Source of the DNA: DASZRZ01 sp963732925
Lineage (GTDB): Bacteria; Acidobacteriota; Terriglobia; Terriglobales; Acidobacteriaceae
Direction: 5' to 3'
Length of the DNA stretch: 64,000 nucleotides
Assembly: GCA_963732925.1 (NCBI GenBank)
Contig: CAVTBJ010000009.1
Span: 1-64,000, forward strand
Numbering within the stretch: position 1 is the stretch's first letter; the number at the start of each line of letters is the position of its first letter. A program made the position numbers and the translations under genes. This document shows positions 63,832 to 64,000 of this stretch, one piece after another. The notes under the pieces were generated by a model, which saw only the letters and a program-made list of their open reading frames with translations, ran no database searches and was not told the origin of the DNA.

Positions 63832-63870
63832 CCGGTTTCTGTCCAATTTAGCCCGAGACTCGAAAGACCC

Positions 63871-64000
63871 ATGGCCAAAACAACAGCCCGAAGTGCCGTT
63901 CTCCCCTTTCTGTATGGTTCCGTGGCTCGGAATTTTTCGCTGGTGGTTGCGGCCAGCCTTTTCATGGCCGTCTGCGCGCGGATTTCCGTGCCGCTGCCCT
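63871..64000 (+). CDS. bioY: biotin transporter BioY family protein (partial, 5' end)
   Basis: The frame is open from the ATG at 63871 to the window edge. The visible 43 residues (MAKTTARSAVLPFLYGS, then LVVAASLFMAVCARISVPLP) include the conserved ASLFMAVCARISVPLP start of BioY proteins, the substrate-binding S component of ECF-type biotin importers. The catalytic remainder is outside the window, so the call rests on the N-terminus. Confidence 0.6.
   Translation, partial: MAKTTARSAVLPFLYGSVARNFSLVVAASLFMAVCARISVPLP

Overview
The window is GC-rich and gene-dense, with no rRNA, tRNA, CRISPR array, transposase or phage gene that I can recognise. The gene content fits a heterotrophic, aerobic member of the Acidobacteriota. 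The markers are an Oar-like TonB-dependent receptor with an N-terminal Cna-B-like domain, a split glycine decarboxylase (gcvPA/gcvPB), a DUF2911 lipid-phase protein, a PEP-CTERM protein, a caa3-type oxidase cluster with two subunit III-like genes, and intergenic palindromes of the gcggctaaagccgc type. This placement is inferred from gene families and was not checked by a search.

Region 1 (1-13.3 kb) holds a fatty acid beta-oxidation set (end of a FadB/FadJ-like protein, thiolase, acyl-CoA dehydrogenase), a divergent pair around an 18-bp perfect palindrome, the glycine cleavage operon gcvT-gcvH-gcvPA-gcvPB (minus strand), and the operon circularly permuted ATP-grasp / alpha-E / transglutaminase (minus strand). 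Many genes here are broken by single-base slips although their catalytic residues and stop/start overlaps survive. That pattern looks more like sequence error than decay.

Region 2 (13.3-36.7 kb) is clean. It encodes a PilZ-like protein, an ECF-like sigma factor with a zinc-finger anti-sigma factor carrying a Ycf48-like extracytoplasmic part, a B12-binding radical SAM enzyme, a large metallopeptidase/beta-propeller/outer-membrane-barrel protein, a YihY/BrkB protein, a possible LSm-like/Fis-like regulator, PgsA, CysS, an EamA exporter, a class III aminotransferase, a BtuF-like protein without signal peptide, a GDPD enzyme, three alpha/beta hydrolases and a methyltransferase.

Region 3 (36.9-42.2 kb) is a cytochrome c oxidase operon with a recognisable promoter at one end and an intrinsic terminator at the other. 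Region 4 (42.3-49 kb) has uvrA followed by a tightly overlapping TPR/secreted-protein operon and a SprT-like metallopeptidase. A truncated CelD/GNAT-like remnant lies next to it.

Region 5 (49.8-55.9 kb) couples a TonB-dependent receptor to two tandemly duplicated secreted GH29-like proteins, suggesting glycan uptake and cleavage. Region 6 (56.1-61.1 kb) is the most unusual part. It is a four-gene iron-transport operon (FTR1 permease fused to a DUF2318 domain, two FtsX/MacB-type permeases, ABC ATPase), in which the ATPase is fused to a DtxR/IdeR-like metalloregulator domain. A promoter and a perfect 9+9 bp inverted repeat lie just upstream. The window ends with a PEP-CTERM protein, a secreted Xaa-Pro aminopeptidase, a 53-residue membrane protein and the start of bioY.
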